NCBI RefSeq assembly: GCF_000497045.1
Contig: NW_015961959.1
Location: 434,001-498,000, forward strand
Direction of reading: 5' to 3'
Source of the DNA: Kalmanozyma brasiliensis GHG001
Taxonomy: Eukaryota > Basidiomycota > Ustilaginomycetes > Ustilaginales
DNA length: 64,000 nt
Shown: in pieces, positions 21,418-32,121 of the stretch
Layout: every line of letters starts with the position of its first letter
Numbering within the stretch: the stretch's first letter is position 1
Notes under the pieces: model-generated
What the model saw: only the letters and a program-made list of their open reading frames with translations
Databases searched by the model: none
What the model was told of the DNA's origin: nothing
Made by a program: the position numbers and the translations under genes

Positions 21418-22527
21418 CTAACACCCCTCGAGCCAACGCGACGACTTCCTCCCACGTGGCTTGTGCGAACCGAGCATCGCGCGGTTCCCCGGGCGGATCT
21501 CCATCGAAGTGTTGCTGCGTTGGAGCGCGGTCGGTCGAGCGGGAGGCGGTGTCTCGGCGTGGCGCACGACGAGCGGGGATGCAGGTCGATGCGACGTTTT
21601 GCTAGCTGAGCACGCTGGGATGGGCGAGAGAGCTTCCGGTCGGTTTGGTGGGCGGAAGTCCAGTGCGTCCGTGTGATTCCCTGTTGGGATCTGACCAACG
21701 TTGCCCGTCGAGGCAGATCTCGCCAAGCCAAGCTGAAGTGGCCCCGCAGGTTGTCCAAGTGGGCTCACCTGCGAACGCTGCAGCGCCGATACGTGAAGCG
21801 ATGCCACAGGTTCCGCTTGTGAAGTTGGAGAAGTGGGCCCACCGCACATCGTCCAATGGGCTTCCCGACTCTCACTCCCTTTTACGCATAGGGACGTCGC
21901 CTTGCTGGGAGGCGAGCTCTGCGGAGTGGTGCGGTAGCTCTCACCGCTGTCAGAGTCCGAGTCGATCGCTGATTCAAGCAGGATGCTGGGTCGATCGAAG
22001 AATTTGCCGTTCCAGCTCGCATCGAGCGCGCTGCCTGGGCTGTACGGAAACGGCGCCGCGTCCTGCACTCCATCTGTTGCCAACGTGAAGCCGCGGAAGA
22101 ACGGAGAGAGGAAGCCGGGCGAGCAACTTGGCACAGTCAAAAAGGAACCCGAGTCCAACGCATCCGGGGATGAAGCCAGAGCTCGCTCCACCACCGACAG
22201 CCGCGCGGGATCCGTCTCGATCCACAATCGCGCCGATCGACGCGCCGGCTTGGTCGTCTTGAAAGTTGGCACGTCGAGATGCGCAAGGTACTCGTCAATC
22301 TGCGAAATGATCCATTGCGGATCGACCTTGGCTTCGGAGCTTGGAGCGACAGAAAGGTTCGTGCACGCGGTCGAAGGTGTGTACGTCAGATCGAGATAGG
22401 ACTCAGAAGTCCCAGGTGTCCTCTGAACGCTCGTTGAGGCGCTTGGAATGGCGACATTCTGAAGACGACGTGTCCTCTGACGACTCGTGTCGATGAACAG
22501 CCCAAGCGCGATGGCTTTGTCAGTCAT
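21418..22527 (-). CDS. Hypothetical disordered protein
   Basis: This is a 369-codon frame from ATG at 22527. No known domain is seen. A short ordered-looking piece, VDPQWIISQIDEYLAHLDVP near residues 68-87, is followed by KPARRSARLWIETDPARLSV. Similar short helices sit in regulatory or scaffold proteins, but I do not recognise this one. The rest is rich in Ser, Pro and Thr, with SSPP and TPP-type sites that could be phosphorylated, and a basic end KPRGRKSSRWLEGC. An intron just before the ATG is possible, because a TTGACAG acceptor-like sequence sits 1 nt upstream. It is oriented tail-to-tail with NAA30 and head-on downstream of the aminotransferase. Confidence 0.55.
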   Translation of the reverse strand: MTDKAIALGLFIDTSRQRTRRLQNVAIPSASTSVQRTPGTSESYLDLTYTPSTACTNLSVAPSSEAKVDPQWIISQIDEYLAHLDVPTFKTTKPARRSARLWIETDPARLSVVERALASSPDALDSGSFLTVPSCSPGFLSPFFRGFTLATDGVQDAAPFPYSPGSALDASWNGKFFDRPSILLESAIDSDSDSGESYRTTPQSSPPSKATSLCVKGSESREAHWTMCGGPTSPTSQAEPVASLHVSALQRSQVSPLGQPAGPLQLGLARSASTGNVGQIPTGNHTDALDFRPPNRPEALSPIPACSASKTSHRPASPLVVRHAETPPPARPTALQRSNTSMEIRPGNRAMLGSHKPRGRKSSRWLEGC

Positions 22528-22889
22528 GCTGTCAATAGTGAGCAGAGACGGCAGCTGACGACGATGGTGTTACGGGGTCAGCTCGAAGCACAGGAAAGCT
22601 AGGAAGAAGAGGCGTGGAGGATCGCCTTCACCATGCGGCATCTGGTGTACCGGGTCGAGTCCCCGTCGGTGGGTCAGCCCGCTTCATTTGCGAGCATCGA
22701 GACGTCGTGTTCAGATCATTCGGCTTGTTAAGCAAAGCTGACAAGCAGAGTCTCGATGAAATGCCGCACATACCCGTTGCGGCTGATCAATCTTACGTCG
22801 ACGTTGAGATGCAATAGAGTACATAGCACGGATCGCCTTCATTTTGCCTTCTCGACGCCCGTCAGCCTTCGACGGAGGTGAAAGCCACT
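22528..22889. other. Intergenic between minus-strand genes
   Basis: This 362-bp stretch separates the aminotransferase stop from the hypothetical gene's start. It contains a weak T-arm-like string (GGGTCGAGTCCCCG near 22657) that does not extend into a tRNA. Nothing else was seen. Confidence 0.5.
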
Positions 22890-24548
22890 TCACTGAGCAG
22901 CAACGCCCCATCCAGCGCCCCTCTCTTCCCACAGCTCGCTCAGGATCGCCAGCCTTGTCGGCAGCGAGGACAGCTTCTCGGTCGCCACGTTGGCGATTGA
23001 CACGCGCAGTCGTGAGCCGGAAGACTCGGGCGAAGTCGCGTCGGCGTCAGCGGGCATGAAGAAGGCGCCCGGCAGCACGACCACACCCACCAGCTCGGCG
23101 AGGGCTTGAGCGACCTTGTCCGAGGGCACGGTCGTGAACGGGTGACGCAGGAAGACGTAGTATGCGCCGGCGGACTCGACGTGCCAGCCCCACTGCTCGG
23201 GTGACTTGGCCTGGCTCGCGTCCTGGCCGAAGAAGGGAGGGACCGGCTCTGAGAGGGCTTCAATGAATGCCCGTCTGCGGACGCGAAGCTCATTCGCGAC
23301 GGATGCTCGCCATGCGAGCTGCTGCGGGTCTTCCATGGCCCATGCTACGGCTCGCTGCGTGTCGGTGCGTGGAGGAGCCACCTGGAAGTTGTCAAGCGCT
23401 TTGGCGGTGGGCCCAAAAACAAGCTTGTCTGCGCCCGAAGCGTCCTTGATCTTCTGCTGCAGGAAGGCAGAGTGCGCAACGAAGCCACCGAGACGGTGTC
23501 CAGGGATAGCATAGCTCTTGGAGAAGCTGAAGAGCTGGATGATGGTGCTGCGCCAGTCCCAATTCGAGTCCCAGCTGCTTTCAGCCAGACCTGGTGGCGC
23601 ATCCTCGAAGAGATCGTGCGGACGCGCAAAGTCGTGGGGCAATGCAGGCGTCGGAGCGGAAGCAGAGGGTTTGGAAGGGTCGTTGAGGTCGTTGCCCGTC
23701 AAGAGAAAGTCGCGGTAGGTTTCGTCGAGAATGAGGGCAACTCGATACTCCTTGCACAGCACAGCAACGTTGCGGATTAGCTCGGGCGGGTAGATGGCAC
23801 CAGTCGGGTTGTTGGGCGTTACGAGCACGACACCCTTGATCGTCTTTACCGATGCTCGACTGTCGCTCGCTAGCAAGGCGCGGATCATTTGCACGTCGGG
23901 AAAGTAGTCTGGCGGTTTGGTGTGAACAGCCGCAACCTGAATGCCAAATGCAGTCATGGTCATCTGATGATTGAAGTACCACGGGTCGCAAATGATGAGT
24001 GCGTCTCCCGGAGCGGCGATCGACGTGGCCACAGCGGTGAAGGCGAGGTTGCATCCTGCAGTGATGCCGACATTGTCCTCAGTGATCTGGTTCCTGTCGC
24101 CCTTGCCCGGGGTGCGGTAGACTCTGTTGATGTCTCTGGCCACCGCTTGACGGAGCTTGGGGTCGCCAAAGACGGGGCCGTAGCCATGAGAATGACCTGC
24201 TGGTGAAGAAGCGTTTTCTGGCCTTGACTCGAATTGAATGCGCTCGAGCAACGCTGCTGTTGGTGGGTCACCGGGAACGCCTTGAGCTAGGTTGAGCAAA
24301 GGGAACTCGGACAGCACACCCGCCGCAACCAAAGGCGATGAGCTGGAAGGATACGACTGCGCCCATTTGGCACCGATCTGTACTGGAGGATCGATGGTGA
24401 GGATATGGAGAAAGGGGTTGAAGTCGTAGCTGGGCCCCGTAGAAAAAGACATTCTGAGGCTTGATGCCGTCTTTTGAGCTTTGTGCAAGTAAGAACGAAG
24501 AGGTCTGGCTGATGTGACTGCAAAGAAGGCAGTGACAGATGGCCGCAT
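22890..24548 (-). CDS. PLP-dependent class I/II aminotransferase
   Basis: The frame has 552 codons from ATG at 24548; a second ATG at 24452 opens the conserved part. Residues 1-32 are basic and Ser/Ala-rich, compatible with mitochondrial targeting if the first ATG is used. Fold-type I landmarks are present: a GHSHGYGPVFGDPKLRQAVA block, VGITAGCNLAFTAVA for the phosphate-binding region, VVLVTPNNPTGAIYPP, LILDETYRDFL, and FSFSKSYAIPGHRLGGF around residues 335-351, whose Lys forms the internal aldimine. A GAFFMPADA and RVSIAN segment near the C-terminus holds the Arg expected to bind the substrate carboxylate. The substrate cannot be decided from the sequence; broad aromatic/aspartate-type aminotransferases are the nearest style. 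It is divergent from the small membrane protein gene. Confidence 0.88.
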   Translation of the reverse strand: MRPSVTAFFAVTSARPLRSYLHKAQKTASSLRMSFSTGPSYDFNPFLHILTIDPPVQIGAKWAQSYPSSSSPLVAAGVLSEFPLLNLAQGVPGDPPTAALLERIQFESRPENASSPAGHSHGYGPVFGDPKLRQAVARDINRVYRTPGKGDRNQITEDNVGITAGCNLAFTAVATSIAAPGDALIICDPWYFNHQMTMTAFGIQVAAVHTKPPDYFPDVQMIRALLASDSRASVKTIKGVVLVTPNNPTGAIYPPELIRNVAVLCKEYRVALILDETYRDFLLTGNDLNDPSKPSASAPTPALPHDFARPHDLFEDAPPGLAESSWDSNWDWRSTIIQLFSFSKSYAIPGHRLGGFVAHSAFLQQKIKDASGADKLVFGPTAKALDNFQVAPPRTDTQRAVAWAMEDPQQLAWRASVANELRVRRRAFIEALSEPVPPFFGQDASQAKSPEQWGWHVESAGAYYVFLRHPFTTVPSDKVAQALAELVGVVVLPGAFFMPADADATSPESSGSRLRVSIANVATEKLSSLPTRLAILSELWEERGAGWGVAAQ

Positions 24549-25431
24549 ACGCTTGATGGGCGGTAGAACTGATGGCTGAGCCGTCTGTATGCGACCAGAG
24601 GTGATGTGGTTGTGGAGATGGAAGATGATCTTGACGCCATGATGAGACTGTGGGGCAACAATGATTCTGCGGCGACTTGAGCGGCATATTTTCTATCGTA
24701 ATTTCGGACATGCTCGGCGCGTGCCTTGTGTGATCATAAAGAGGAGCATTTGATTGAGTTGACAGAACCTCTTTGCCTACAAGCCTGATAGGTGTGGTCC
24801 GTGGCATCGCTATCGCGATGACTCACAAGAGTCTCTGTAGCCCTTCACACCATCACGCGGGCTCTGAAGTGGCTGAGTAACTACGGCCTGCTGCTGGCTT
24901 CCGAATCACCGCTGTGCTCAGAAAAGGGGCCAAACACGCTCGGCTGTCGACCAAAACGCTCTATTTGAGTGGACCCTTAAGAGGGCGACTTTTAATGTTG
25001 CCTTGCCTTGCTCTTCGTCATTGAAGGCGCTGAGCTTGATCATGCTCACAACACGGATGTAGTGTCGAACGCCGGGGGAAGCAGAACGCCATTCGATCCA
25101 TCAGGGGGGCATCAGCAGGAAGAGAAGGAGACCGAATCGGCCGCGAACGAGCCGTGGGATGCGCCTCGCATTCTTGAGCCCCTGAAGGAGGTGCATGTGT
25201 CAATAGGGGGAGGTCTGAGCTTGGCTGTCAGGCTATGCTTAACGTTCGACAGCTCCTGATCACCCAGGGATACATATACGAGCCCTGAGCCCCACTCAAG
25301 CTACAGACGCTTCGGCCTCGCCTTCACGAATCACGACCAATCACGAATTGTTACGACCACAGACGCTCGCCAAACCCAAGGCATACCCAAGCATCCTCTT
25401 TCTACCGTCCAGTCTCGGCGCAATCGCAAGC
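24549..25431. other. Divergent intergenic region
   Basis: These 883 bp lie between the aminotransferase ATG and the small membrane protein ATG. They carry two promoters. No protein-like frame, repeat or RNA gene was recognised. Confidence 0.5.
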
Positions 25432-25893
25432 ATGGGCTCGGTCTTTTCATGCCTCGCATCGACCTTCATCTACCTCGGCGAATTCTTGGAGAACGTCTTC
25501 TTGGCCCTTGGCGAGATTGGAGCCGTGCTGGTACGCGGCGTCTTTGGCATCATTGTCAACCTCTGCGATCTGCTAGCAGCGGTGAGCTGTTGCTACCGAG
25601 TACCGTGGTCTGAGCGACCGGACCGATCCTTCTTTAGCTACTCGACCAACACTGCAGCTGTGGTCACGAATCAGAGTGCTCTCGCATCTGTCGGAGGCAA
25701 GCAAGTGCTGTCGAGCGTGTTGACCAAGGAGGGCAGACAGCTGCGCAAGCAGATCAAGGCTGCTAGAAAAAAGGAAGTTGCGCTCAAGCAGGAACAAGAT
25801 GCAGCTGCCAAGAGCGCTCAAAGCGCAGACGAGCAGAGCAAGAACGGGGCCAAGCCGGACCAGGAGGAGGCCACTGTCACCACCAAAGCCTAG
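25432..25893 (+). CDS. Small membrane protein with predicted N-myristoylation/palmitoylation signal
   Basis: ATG at 25432 is the first true start in this frame and gives 153 residues. The N-terminus MGSVFSC has Gly2 and Ser6, the core of an N-myristoylation signal, with Cys7 next to it as a possible palmitoylation site. Residues ~4-55 form two hydrophobic stretches (LASTFIYLGEFLENVFLALG and IGAVLVRGVFGIIVNLCDLL), then a Cys pair and CYRVPW. The C-terminal half is hydrophilic, with a Lys/Glu/Ala-rich helix (EGRQLRKQIKAARKKEVALK) likely facing the cytosol. I do not recognise a named family. The membrane location is read from the sequence and the lipid modifications are inferred. Confidence 0.65.
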   Translation: MGSVFSCLASTFIYLGEFLENVFLALGEIGAVLVRGVFGIIVNLCDLLAAVSCCYRVPWSERPDRSFFSYSTNTAAVVTNQSALASVGGKQVLSSVLTKEGRQLRKQIKAARKKEVALKQEQDAAAKSAQSADEQSKNGAKPDQEEATVTTKA

Positions 25894-27019
25894 GATGAGA
25901 AGCAATCTCGACCCGATCTCGCAAGATGGGAGCACTTGGTGTCCGGCTCACCTCGACTGGACAGCATCCTGCAGAACCGGCGTCCACGGCGTCTAGATTG
26001 TAGTCTACTGTGCGCCATCAGCTGAGCCAAGAGAAATGGCATGCTTCGGCGAATCTCGCAACCTTGTGGAAATCATTTCGAGGTGGTGCAGATCAGCCAC
26101 ATGTGTTGCTGATGCATCTCACCGAGCCATGTTGACGGACAGAATTCGCCGAGAAGACACATCACCGGGAGGCGAAGCGAATCGAGCCAGAACTGCGTCT
26201 CGGAAAATCTTGTTCCTAGAAGCGCTACAGAACGGCAGAACTCGCTTTAGAAGCGACACACTAAGCAGGGCAGCAGACCCTTGAAGTTCACCCGAACGCG
26301 AGCTGACGTTGACTTGCTTACTTGCTCATGTTGCTAGTGAATCAGTCTGATTGGACATGGAAGCGATGCCAAACTGAGTCTATACCCGGTTGATGCGCGC
26401 AAAGCAAGATCGATTGCTTGCTTGCAAAGAGGAGAGCAACAGCATGTCAGGTATCGACAGGCGGCTTTGAGCAGGATGGCAACGTGCCTATCACCGATGC
26501 ATCTTGTCGGCTGTGACTCGCTCATTTCTTCAGAGACAGGATCGGCAGTGTGGTTTGGTGGTGACAGCAGCCAAAGTGCCGTCATTTCCTTGTGCTTTCA
26601 ACCACGATCGGACCGCCTTTCCGCTCAAAATTTCGCTTTCCGACATGTCGCGCTCAAGCCTTCCCACAGAGAGAAAGTCCAAGCGCCTTGACCAAGGGTC
26701 TATCCACCCTATCGTCCTCAGACGACGTAATCGAATCCCCTGCCAAGCGCCTATGATGAACGAGTGAACATGTGAACAGTCCCAAGTCCGAAATCAAGTC
26801 TGTCCGTTCCGAGTGAGAGCAGCACCCTCTTCGGCTATACTTGCAGTCGCACAACCCAAGCCTCTCTCATTCTCAATTTCTTTACTCGCACCTATCTTCT
26901 CGACCTCTCCCTACCCTATCCCTCGTCCCTTCTTACACACTCGTCGAGAGTTGTACCCCTCGCACAACCACCATCACCCTGGATCTTGACTGCTCTGGGC
27001 GTTGTTTGTTGTCGTCACA
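25894..27019. other. Intergenic upstream of GUT2
   Basis: These 1.13 kb lie between two plus-strand genes. A pyrimidine-rich leader (CTCTC/TTCTC, 26850-26960) precedes the GUT2 start and probably marks its core promoter and 5'UTR. Nothing else was recognised. Confidence 0.5.
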
Positions 27020-29590
27020 ATGTTCCGTAGATCCCTCACGCAAGCGCCTCGCGCTGGCGTGCGATTCGCGTCCACCTCGTCCACCACCGCTTCAAGGCGA
27101 GCGTTTTCAAATCGATCCGCTCTCGTAGCTGTGGCGCTCGCCGGTGGTGCTGCCACTGCATACACCTTAGCTATGCCCAGCATCTACGCCGATGCTCCCG
27201 ATACTGTACCAGGTGACACTCGTCCTCATCCTCTCTGGTCGCCCCCTACCCGTGCTCAGATGCTCGACGCCCTCAAGCGCTCATCCGCAAGCAGCCTGCG
27301 ACCCAAGTCGTCCAAGGCCAAGTCGGACAACGCCAGTCTCTTGCCTCTTGCCAAAGACGCCAAATCCAGCAGTCCCAGCCCCGCTGCTTCCGCCCAGTCT
27401 GGCGGCGCTGCTGCCTCCCGCAGCGGTGACGAGGACGACGAAGGATTTGACATCCTCGTGGTCGGTGGTGGCGCTACTGGTGCTGGTGTTGCCGTCGACG
27501 CCGCTACCCGTGGTCTCAGCGTTGCCATGGTCGAACGGGACGATTTTGGCGCCGGTACCTCCTCCAAGTCCACCAAGCTCGTTCACGGTGGTGTCCGATA
27601 CCTCCAGAAGGCCGTCTTTGAGCTCGACTACGAACAGTACAAGATGGTCAGGGAGGCGCTTCACGAGCGAAAGACCTTCCTCAAGATCGCGCCTTACCTC
27701 TCCGACCACCTGCCCATCATGCTGCCCGTCTACAAGTACTGGCAGATTCCTTACTACTGGGCTGGTACCAAGATGTATGACATCCTCGCCGGTTCCGAAA
27801 ACATGGAGAGCTCCTACGTGCTCGGCAAGGGCAAAGCGCTCGAAGCCTTCCCCATGCTCAAGGCCAACGGTCTCGCCGGTGCCGTCGTCTATTATGACGG
27901 ACAGCACAACGACACTCGTATGAACGTCGCCCTTGCCATGACCGCAGTGCACCACGGTGCTGTGGTTGCCAACCACACCGAGGTGGTGGCCATCCACAAG
28001 AAGCCCGTCGCTGGCAAGGCGGATCAGATCTCCGGCGCTCGAGTCCGCGACGTGCTCACCGGTGAAGAGTGGGACGTCAAGTGCAAGTGTCTTATCAACG
28101 CGACTGGTCCCTTCTCCGACACTTTGCGAAAGCTCGACGCTCCTACCGCACAGGAGATTGTTGCTGCATCGTCCGGTGTCCACATCACCCTCCCTGGTTA
28201 CTTTTCGCCGCGCGACATGGGTCTCATCGACCCTCAGACCTCGGACGGCCGAGTCATCTTCTTCTTGCCGTGGCAGGGCAACACCATCGCCGGCACCACC
28301 GACACGGCTGCTCCTGTCGAGGCGCATCCTCGCCCCAAGGAGGAGGAGATCCAGTGGATTCTCGACGAGGTGCGCAACTACCTCAGCCCCGATATCAAGG
28401 TTCGACGTGGCGACGTGCTCAGCGCGTGGTCCGGTCTGCGCCCCTTGGTCAAGGACCCCGCTGCCACCGACACGCAGTCGCTGGTGCGAAACCACATGAT
28501 CAACGTCTCCGAGTCCGGTCTGCTCACCATCGCGGGTGGCAAGTGGACCACCTACCGTGAGATGGCCGAGCAGACCGTTGATCGTGCCATTGACGAGTTC
28601 AAGCTCAAGCCGCAGCGTGGATGCGTCACCAAGAACACCAGGCTGTTGGGCAGCCACGGCTGGACCAAGACCATGTACGTCAAGCTCCTGCAGCGTTTCG
28701 GTCTCGAGACAGAGGTGGCACGTCACCTTGCCAGCACTTACGGTGACCGAGCGTGGAGCGTGTGCTCGATCGCCGAGCCTACTGGTCAGCGATGGCCAGT
28801 GCACGGCAAGCGCATCGACCAGCTGTACCCATACATCGAAGCCGAGATCCGCTACGCTTGCCGAAGCGAGTACGCTGCCACTGCACAGGACTTCATCGCA
28901 CGCCGAACGCGACTCTCATTCCTCAACGCCGAGGCGACGGTGGATGCGTTGCCTCGCGTGATCGATGTGATGGGCGAGGAGCTGGGCTGGGATGAGAAGC
29001 GCAAGAAGCAGGAGTGGGCGGACAGCGTCGACTTTATGTCGAGCATGGGTCTCCAACCTGCCCGCGTTCAGCAGCTCAAGGAGACGTCGCTCGACCAGAT
29101 GCGCAAGCTTCGCGAGGGCCAGCAGAAGGCGCTCAAGGTATCGTCGCTCGGTGCTGCATCGCTCGACGAGAAGGACGCGCTCGCCGTCGCCGCGCGCGCC
29201 TCGTTCACCCCGGAGGAGATGGAGGAGCTCCGCACCAAGTTCAAGCTGCTCGACGTCAACAAGGACGGCAAGCTCGACTCGAAGGATCTCAAGGAGGTGC
29301 TCCAACGTATTGGGTATGATGAGGTCGACGACTCCACCCTGCGCGGCATTGTGAGCGAGGTCGACTTCACCAAGACCGGCGCACTCCACTTTGAGGATTT
29401 CCTGGACGTCTTTGCCGCACTCAAGGATGCGAGGTTGGAGAACGCTTTCACGCACATTCTGAGCGAGATGGACTCGCAAGGTCTGCAGCCCCCTGCACAT
29501 GATCCTGTGGGACCCGCTGCGAAGGAGAAGTCGCAGCGAAGGGATGCTAGCCGCACCATTCCCGTCGAGAAGAGCGGCGGTGGATGGTAG
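27020..29590 (+). CDS. GUT2: Mitochondrial FAD-dependent glycerol-3-phosphate dehydrogenase with EF-hands
   Basis: The start MFRRSLTQ at 27020 gives 856 residues. The enzyme oxidises glycerol-3-phosphate to dihydroxyacetone phosphate on the outer face of the inner membrane and passes electrons to ubiquinone. An Arg/Ser-rich presequence is followed by a hydrophobic segment SALVAVALAGGAATAYTLA. The FAD dinucleotide motif DILVVGGGATGAGVAVDAAT is at ~143-162, then TSSKSTKLVHGGVRYLQKA. Residues ~85-140 are a Ser/Ala/Lys low-complexity insert before the FAD motif. The C-terminus carries a canonical EF-hand loop DVNKDGKLDSKD near 748 and a degenerate second one, as in animal GPD2 and unlike yeast Gut2 (649 residues). 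Calcium control is therefore plausible. No introns are seen. Confidence 0.95.
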   Translation: MFRRSLTQAPRAGVRFASTSSTTASRRAFSNRSALVAVALAGGAATAYTLAMPSIYADAPDTVPGDTRPHPLWSPPTRAQMLDALKRSSASSLRPKSSKAKSDNASLLPLAKDAKSSSPSPAASAQSGGAAASRSGDEDDEGFDILVVGGGATGAGVAVDAATRGLSVAMVERDDFGAGTSSKSTKLVHGGVRYLQKAVFELDYEQYKMVREALHERKTFLKIAPYLSDHLPIMLPVYKYWQIPYYWAGTKMYDILAGSENMESSYVLGKGKALEAFPMLKANGLAGAVVYYDGQHNDTRMNVALAMTAVHHGAVVANHTEVVAIHKKPVAGKADQISGARVRDVLTGEEWDVKCKCLINATGPFSDTLRKLDAPTAQEIVAASSGVHITLPGYFSPRDMGLIDPQTSDGRVIFFLPWQGNTIAGTTDTAAPVEAHPRPKEEEIQWILDEVRNYLSPDIKVRRGDVLSAWSGLRPLVKDPAATDTQSLVRNHMINVSESGLLTIAGGKWTTYREMAEQTVDRAIDEFKLKPQRGCVTKNTRLLGSHGWTKTMYVKLLQRFGLETEVARHLASTYGDRAWSVCSIAEPTGQRWPVHGKRIDQLYPYIEAEIRYACRSEYAATAQDFIARRTRLSFLNAEATVDALPRVIDVMGEELGWDEKRKKQEWADSVDFMSSMGLQPARVQQLKETSLDQMRKLREGQQKALKVSSLGAASLDEKDALAVAARASFTPEEMEELRTKFKLLDVNKDGKLDSKDLKEVLQRIGYDEVDDSTLRGIVSEVDFTKTGALHFEDFLDVFAALKDARLENAFTHILSEMDSQGLQPPAHDPVGPAAKEKSQRRDASRTIPVEKSGGGW

Positions 29591-30293
29591 ATCTTTTTCA
29601 CTCGCTAGGAACACACAAACACACACACGAAAACCAGAAGCTTTGTCACGCTGTAGCATTTGGAATGCAACGATCATTCACTGTAGCCTGGTTCGACGGT
29701 GATGATAGCTTGCATTACGAAGTCAGGCGGTGAGCATAGTGTGTGTTGCTCAAAGAAGGTGGGTGCGAGAAGCTATCGAGCAAGGCAGTTGGCAGCGCGC
29801 AGTGTTATCGGCCGTGTGTCGAGAGCTGAACGACATGCGTAACAGCAGCAGCTCGCCCCTTTCCTCGCTGCACCAAGAACGACGCTTGGGCCAAATTCTT
29901 GGAAAGTGGAAATTTGAGTGAGGGAGCGAGCCAACGCTTGGATCACACACGAATCGCACCAAAATCGATTCGACTCCGTCACCGCTTCAAGGCTGCCAGA
30001 AATTCGCTTTGCCAAGCTGAGCTGCTGCTGATACTGCTGCTCTCGCTGATCTCCACTTTTCTAGCAAGAGCTCTCATCCTTCTTCCCACCCCTGCTATCC
30101 ACATCCCTGATCTCGTCGCATTCATCAACTTCCTACTGCAGCTCATCAGAAAAGCAGACTCGAGCATATCAGCATCAGCGTCAGCTCAACCGCCGAGACC
30201 GCTGCACCTTATCTCGACTTGGACACTGACTCAGGAGCACCAGGCAATTCGACACCTCTCACCTGGGCCGAACAGCCTCCCGCCTTCATCACC
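29591..30293. other. Intergenic GUT2 / VMA2
   Basis: This 703-bp tandem spacer holds the GUT2 3'UTR and the VMA2 promoter and leader. The VMA2 frame is open back to 30219 but starts there with TTG, so I do not count it as coding. No other signal was seen. Confidence 0.5.
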
Positions 30294-31907
30294 ATGTCGG
30301 ACCCTCGCATGAGCGACAAGGAGCTCTTTGACCTCAACGCTCAAGCTGCTACCAAGAACTACAGCGTCGACCCTCGTCTCGACTACCGCACTGTATCCGC
30401 TATCAACGGTCCCCTGGTCGTCCTCGAAAATGTCAAGTTCCCTTCCTACAACGAGATTGTCTCGCTCACCCTCCCCGACGGCTCTCGCCGTGGTGGTCAG
30501 GTGCTCGAAGTCTCTGGCAACAAGGCCATCGTCCAGGTCTTCGAGGGTACTTCTGGCATTGACGTCCGCGACACCCACATCGAGTTCACCGGCTCGTCCA
30601 TGAAGCTGCCCGTATCCGAAGACATGCAAGGTCGAATCTTCAATGGTTCGGGTGCGCCCATCGACAAGGGACCTCGAGTGTTCGCCGAAGACTACCTCGA
30701 CATCAACGGCTCGCCCATCAACCCCTTCTCCCGCGTCTACCCCGAGGAAATGATCCAAACGGGTATCTCGACCATCGACACGATGAACTCGATCGCCCGA
30801 GGTCAAAAGATCCCCATCTTCTCCGCCGCCGGTCTGCCGCACAACGAGATCGCCGCGCAGATCTGTCGTCAGGCCGGTCTGGTCAAGCGACCCGGCGCCG
30901 GCAAGGGCGTGCACGACGACCACGAGGACAACTTCTCCATCGTCTTTGGTGCTATGGGTGTCAACATGGAGACGGCACGCTTCTTCAAGCAGGACTTTGA
31001 GGAGAACGGATCGCTGGATCGTGTCACCCTCTTCCTCAACTTGGCCAACGATCCGACGATCGAGCGAATCATCACCCCGCGTCTGGCGCTGACGACGGCC
31101 GAGTACTACGCGTACCAGCTGGAGAAGCACGTGCTCGTCGTTCTCACCGACATGACGTCGTACGCTGATGCGCTGCGTGAAGTCTCCGCTGCGCGAGAAG
31201 AGGTTCCCGGTCGTCGTGGTTATCCTGGTTACATGTACACGGATTTGTCGACCATCTACGAGCGAGCTGGTCGAGTTGCGGGCCGCAACGGCTCCATTAC
31301 GCAGATTCCAATTCTGACCATGCCCAACGAGGACATGACGCACCCCATCCCCGATTTGACCGGATACATCACCGAGGGCCAGATCTACGTCGATCGTCAG
31401 CTGCACAATCGACAGATCTACCCGCCTATCAACGTGCTCCCCTCGTTGTCGCGACTGATGAAGTCCGCCATTGGCGCCAAGCACACGCGTGGCGATCACT
31501 CCGATGTGTCGAACCAGATGTACGCCGCTTACGCCACCGGAAGGGATGCTGCGGCGATGAAGGCCGTCGTCGGTGAAGAAGCCCTCAGCAGCGAAGACAA
31601 ACTCGCCATTGAATTCATGGAGAACTTCGAGAACAAGTTCATCAAACAGGGCGCTTATGAGAAGAGACACATCTTCGACTCGTTGGATATCGGGTGGGAT
31701 CTGTTGAGGATTTTCCCCAAGGAGCAGTTGAACCGCATCTCGCCCAAGGTGATCAAGGAGTACTACTCGAGGCGCGCCAAGAAGGAGGGTAAGGAGGAGG
31801 AGGAGGGCAAGGGGAACAAGGATACGAGGGACAACAGCGAGGATAAGAAGAAGGACGATAAGAAGGATGACAAGAAGAAGGATGATAAGCTCGTGGATGA
31901 CGAGTAG
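30294..31907 (+). CDS. VMA2: V-type ATPase subunit B (V1)
   Basis: ATG at 30294 in CATCACCATGTC gives 537 residues. Subunit B alternates with A in the V1 head and contributes to the nucleotide sites of the vacuolar proton pump. The sequence is highly conserved: an N-terminal barrel ([20 protein letters not shown]), then [40 protein letters not shown], an [20 protein letters not shown] block, [20 protein letters not shown] and [11 protein letters not shown]. The helical C-domain ends near residue 492 ([16 protein letters not shown]). The last ~45 residues are an unusual run of Lys, Glu and Asp. No introns are seen. It converges on IMP4 with 214 bp between stops. Confidence 0.96.
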   Translation: MSDPRMSDKELFDLNAQAATKNYSVDPRLDYRTVSAINGPLVVLENVKFPSYNEIVSLTLPDGSRRGGQVLEVSGNKAIVQVFEGTSGIDVRDTHIEFTGSSMKLPVSEDMQGRIFNGSGAPIDKGPRVFAEDYLDINGSPINPFSRVYPEEMIQTGISTIDTMNSIARGQKIPIFSAAGLPHNEIAAQICRQAGLVKRPGAGKGVHDDHEDNFSIVFGAMGVNMETARFFKQDFEENGSLDRVTLFLNLANDPTIERIITPRLALTTAEYYAYQLEKHVLVVLTDMTSYADALREVSAAREEVPGRRGYPGYMYTDLSTIYERAGRVAGRNGSITQIPILTMPNEDMTHPIPDLTGYITEGQIYVDRQLHNRQIYPPINVLPSLSRLMKSAIGAKHTRGDHSDVSNQMYAAYATGRDAAAMKAVVGEEALSSEDKLAIEFMENFENKFIKQGAYEKRHIFDSLDIGWDLLRIFPKEQLNRISPKVIKEYYSRRAKKEGKEEEEGKGNKDTRDNSEDKKKDDKKDDKKKDDKLVDDE

Positions 31908-32121
31908 ACCGTCGTTGGCGTTTGACGGATTTTGGACTCGCTTTTTCTTGGTTTCGTTTGTTCCTTCATGCTGTTCTCGTTTTGTGACTCAATTCCATAA
32001 ACTGACCGCAATCATCCCTTGTTGACGAAGTGCGCTTCTGTGTCTCTGATCTCAACCACTCATCGGCGCTGGAACAAACGAATGAGATGCAAACGATACA
32101 AGTACAAACCTCCTCCCTTGT

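Noticed and set aside
22640..22680. GGGTCGAGTCCCCG string resembling a tRNA T-arm.
   Set aside because: The loop lacks the TTC start and the flanks do not fold as a tRNA.
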